NCBI GenBank assembly: GCA_044359885.1
Contig: JBIKLI010000264.1
Span: 1 to 6,279, forward strand
DNA: 6,279 nt
Origin: CAIOSQ01 sp044359885
GTDB lineage: Bacteria; Pseudomonadota; Alphaproteobacteria; CACIAM-22H2
Reading direction: 5' to 3'
A model generated the notes under the pieces. It did no database searches. It had not been told where the DNA came from and saw nothing but the letters and a program-made list of their open reading frames with translations. The position numbers and the translations under genes were made by a program. Positions 6,214-6,279 of this stretch are shown here, piece by piece (position 1 is the first letter of the stretch; every line of letters begins with the position of its first letter).

Positions 6214-6279
6214 ATTCCGGCGCAAGGCGGCCAGTGATTCCGACGGAAGGCGGCCACCGATTCCGACGGAAGGCGGCCA
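6213..6279. repeat. 23-bp tandem repeats, probable terminal repeats of an IS21-family element (continues past the window)
   Basis: Three head-to-tail units with a 23-bp period are visible: 6213-6235, 6236-6258 and 6259-6279 (cut by the window end). Units two and three are identical over the visible 21 bases (core GATTCCGACGGAAGGCGGCC); unit one differs at five positions. There are no spacers, so this is not a CRISPR array. IS21-family insertion sequences are known to carry multiple internal repeats at their ends that act as transposase binding sites, and this core resembles such ends as I remember them. If that is right, the istA/istB genes should follow just outside the window. The repeats are seen directly; the IS21 assignment is inference. 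Confidence 0.55.

Noticed and set aside
5884..6225. Minus-strand open frame over the photolyase 3' end and the intergenic stretch
   Set aside because: It starts with TTG inside the tandem repeats, has no ribosome-binding site, shows no recognisable protein, and overlaps the photolyase-like coding region.
5290..6237. Plus-strand open frame running past the photolyase stop to 6237
   Set aside because: Its first two thirds are an out-of-frame shadow of the photolyase-like gene and its tail has no family pattern. It stays open by composition.
6213..6279. CRISPR array
   Set aside because: The 23-bp units are directly adjacent with no spacer sequences.

Overview
The window is very GC-rich, and its protein families and codon use (C or G at most third positions, GTG starts, tightly packed genes) suggest a high-GC proteobacterium, most likely an alphaproteobacterium. 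That placement is inferred from composition and protein character; there is no rRNA or other marker gene here.

Left part, minus strand (1-3251): a compact operon for a YnjBCD-type ABC importer. It reads, from right to left, a periplasmic binding protein (ynjB-like), a 557-residue fused double permease (ynjC-like) and an ATPase (ynjD-like) cut off by the window start. The binding-protein and permease genes are 4 nt apart, and the permease and ATPase genes overlap by 4 nt, so the three are almost certainly co-transcribed and translationally coupled. The substrate of this family is not established.

Middle: a 129-bp divergent intergenic region (3252-3380), with the most AT-rich patch of this part and a 13-bp palindrome, separates the importer operon from a plus-strand pirin-family gene (3381-4088) that keeps all four metal ligands. 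A DUF559 endonuclease-like gene follows (4182-4577).

Right part, plus strand: a 63-residue orphan protein (4645-4836) lies 25 nt upstream of a 380-residue photolyase-like gene (4862-6004). This photolyase begins directly with the FAD-binding catalytic domain, lacks the usual N-terminal antenna domain, and carries a roughly 140-residue C-terminal extension that looks alpha/beta-like. It is the most unusual gene in the window.

The last 275 bp hold no gene I can support, but they contain an 88-bp imperfect inverted repeat with a perfect palindrome at its exact centre, and a 23-bp tandem repeat running off the window end. The tandem repeat resembles the multiple terminal repeats of IS21-family insertion sequences, so a mobile element may begin there.
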